NCBI GenBank assembly: GCA_031253875.1
Contig: JAIRVN010000049.1
Span: 1-6,994 of the forward strand
Length of the DNA: 6,994 nucleotides
Direction of reading: 5' to 3'
DNA from: Deltaproteobacteria bacterium
GTDB taxonomy: Bacteria > Desulfobacterota > Desulfovibrionia > Desulfovibrionales > Desulfovibrionaceae
The translations under genes were made by a program, and so were the position numbers. The notes beneath the pieces were generated by a model, which ran no database searches, was not told the DNA's origin, and saw only the letters and a list, made by a program, of their open reading frames with translations. Below, piece after piece: positions 6,314 through 6,994 of the stretch (position 1 is the first letter of the stretch; each line of letters starts with the position of its first letter).

Positions 6314-6994
6314 ATGCTGTCTAAGTTTTTCTTGCGGATGCCGTGTGTTGTGTTGCTTGTCTTGTGCGCGCCTGTTATGGGCGCTTGCGGAAAGAACGAG
6401 CAGGAGCAACGCAAAATCTTTATTGCATTTCTGGAAACGGAGGTTATGGCGGCAACAGGCCCTGGCAGAGTCCGGATGAGCGGCGAAACACGCAAAAAAG
6501 TCGGGGAGTACAGCAGACATTTTGATGTGATAGCAACATATGCCAAAGAATTGAGCGACATCAACGCGCGGCTGACTGGGGAACAAACACGGATAGCCGC
6601 TCACGGCGTTGTGCCTATGGACAAACTCGGCAGCGAACGAGCGCGCATAGAACAACTTGTGGCTGCGTTCTCCAGAAGCGCACAACATATTGATGTGGTC
6701 ACAACAAAAGCGGATGCCGTCAGAGCCGCGCTGAAACAGCCTGAAGATGTGCGGGCGGCATTTGACAGGGCTTATGAAAAGGAAGTCAGCGGCTATGCCG
6801 CAGCAAGCCAGGCGCTGTATGCCGTGCAGAAGGACTTTTACGCTGAAGCCTTGCGCATGGGTGTGCTTATCGAAAAAAACAGAGATAAAATTCACTTCAA
6901 AAATAGAACGGTGACCATAGACGAACAAACACTTTTATATGAATACAATGCGTTGCAAAAATCTTTGCAGGAAAAATTTCAAAAAATGCAAGCC
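6314..6994 (+). CDS. DUF3053/YiaF-like lipoprotein (partial, runs off right edge)
   Basis: The frame from the ATG at 6314 is open to the window end, 227 residues without a stop. MLSKFFLRMPCVVLLVL leads to the lipobox MGAC, so Cys25 is the likely lipidated residue. The mature part matches my memory of E. coli YiaF (DUF3053): QRKIFIAFLETEVM (32-45), then a mostly helical, charged region including ADAVRAALKQPEDVRAAFDR (133-152), then LLYEYNALQKSL (207-218). YiaF-like proteins are about 230-240 residues, so only a short C-terminus is missing. Their function is not established. GAGG at 6302-6305 lies 8 nt before the ATG; an in-frame ATG at 6287 has no ribosome binding site. Only 35 nt separate the previous terminator from this start, leaving no room for a normal promoter. 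It must use an element upstream of that hairpin, such as TATAAT at 6235-6240, or read-through. Confidence 0.8.
   Translation, partial: MLSKFFLRMPCVVLLVLCAPVMGACGKNEQEQRKIFIAFLETEVMAATGPGRVRMSGETRKKVGEYSRHFDVIATYAKELSDINARLTGEQTRIAAHGVVPMDKLGSERARIEQLVAAFSRSAQHIDVVTTKADAVRAALKQPEDVRAAFDRAYEKEVSGYAAASQALYAVQKDFYAEALRMGVLIEKNRDKIHFKNRTVTIDEQTLLYEYNALQKSLQEKFQKMQA

Noticed and set aside
6170..6928. A 252-codon leftward ORF at the right end
   Set aside because: It is antisense to the DUF3053-like lipoprotein, whose lipobox and family resemblance support the plus strand, and it would cross the terminator at 6248-6278.

Overview
The window reads as ordinary chromosomal DNA of a Gram-negative bacterium. 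It has two lipoproteins, a periplasmic lytic transglycosylase and an outer-membrane beta-barrel protein ending in Phe. Protein character and the surE-fba-gap order suggest a delta-proteobacterial sulfate reducer of the Desulfovibrio type. That lineage is an inference from memory, not a search result. I see no phage, IS, CRISPR, tRNA or rRNA signal.

Left part (1-3319): a gene cut by the window edge runs leftward from 342 and encodes the N-terminal OB-fold of a YhaM-like, probably HD-domain, nuclease. Divergent from it, only 50 nt away, three genes run rightward: surE (5'/3'-nucleotidase), fba (class II fructose-bisphosphate aldolase) and gap (glyceraldehyde-3-phosphate dehydrogenase). They are spaced by 100 and 71 nt with no hairpin terminator between them, and end at a strong terminator (3280-3319). 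Fba and Gap catalyse consecutive steps of glycolysis/gluconeogenesis. The Gap residues that normally select NAD are replaced in the pattern known from NADP-linked enzymes.

Middle part (3336-5124): two leftward envelope genes. The upstream one encodes an MltC-like lytic transglycosylase with an N-terminal membrane/signal segment. The downstream one encodes an OmpH/Skp-like protein with a lipobox and a Pro/Ala-rich tail. Their 3' end converges on gap and shares the same hairpin.

Right part (5125-6994): a 380-nt divergent intergenic region, an orphan outer-membrane beta-barrel gene closed by a clean terminator, then a DUF3053/YiaF-like lipoprotein gene that runs off the right edge.

Both edge genes are open at the window boundary and are easily missed by complete-ORF searches. 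I found no convincing previously undescribed system. The observations most worth checking are the Gap cofactor residues, the lipidated Skp-like protein beside the lytic transglycosylase, and the regulatory structure around 5125-5504.
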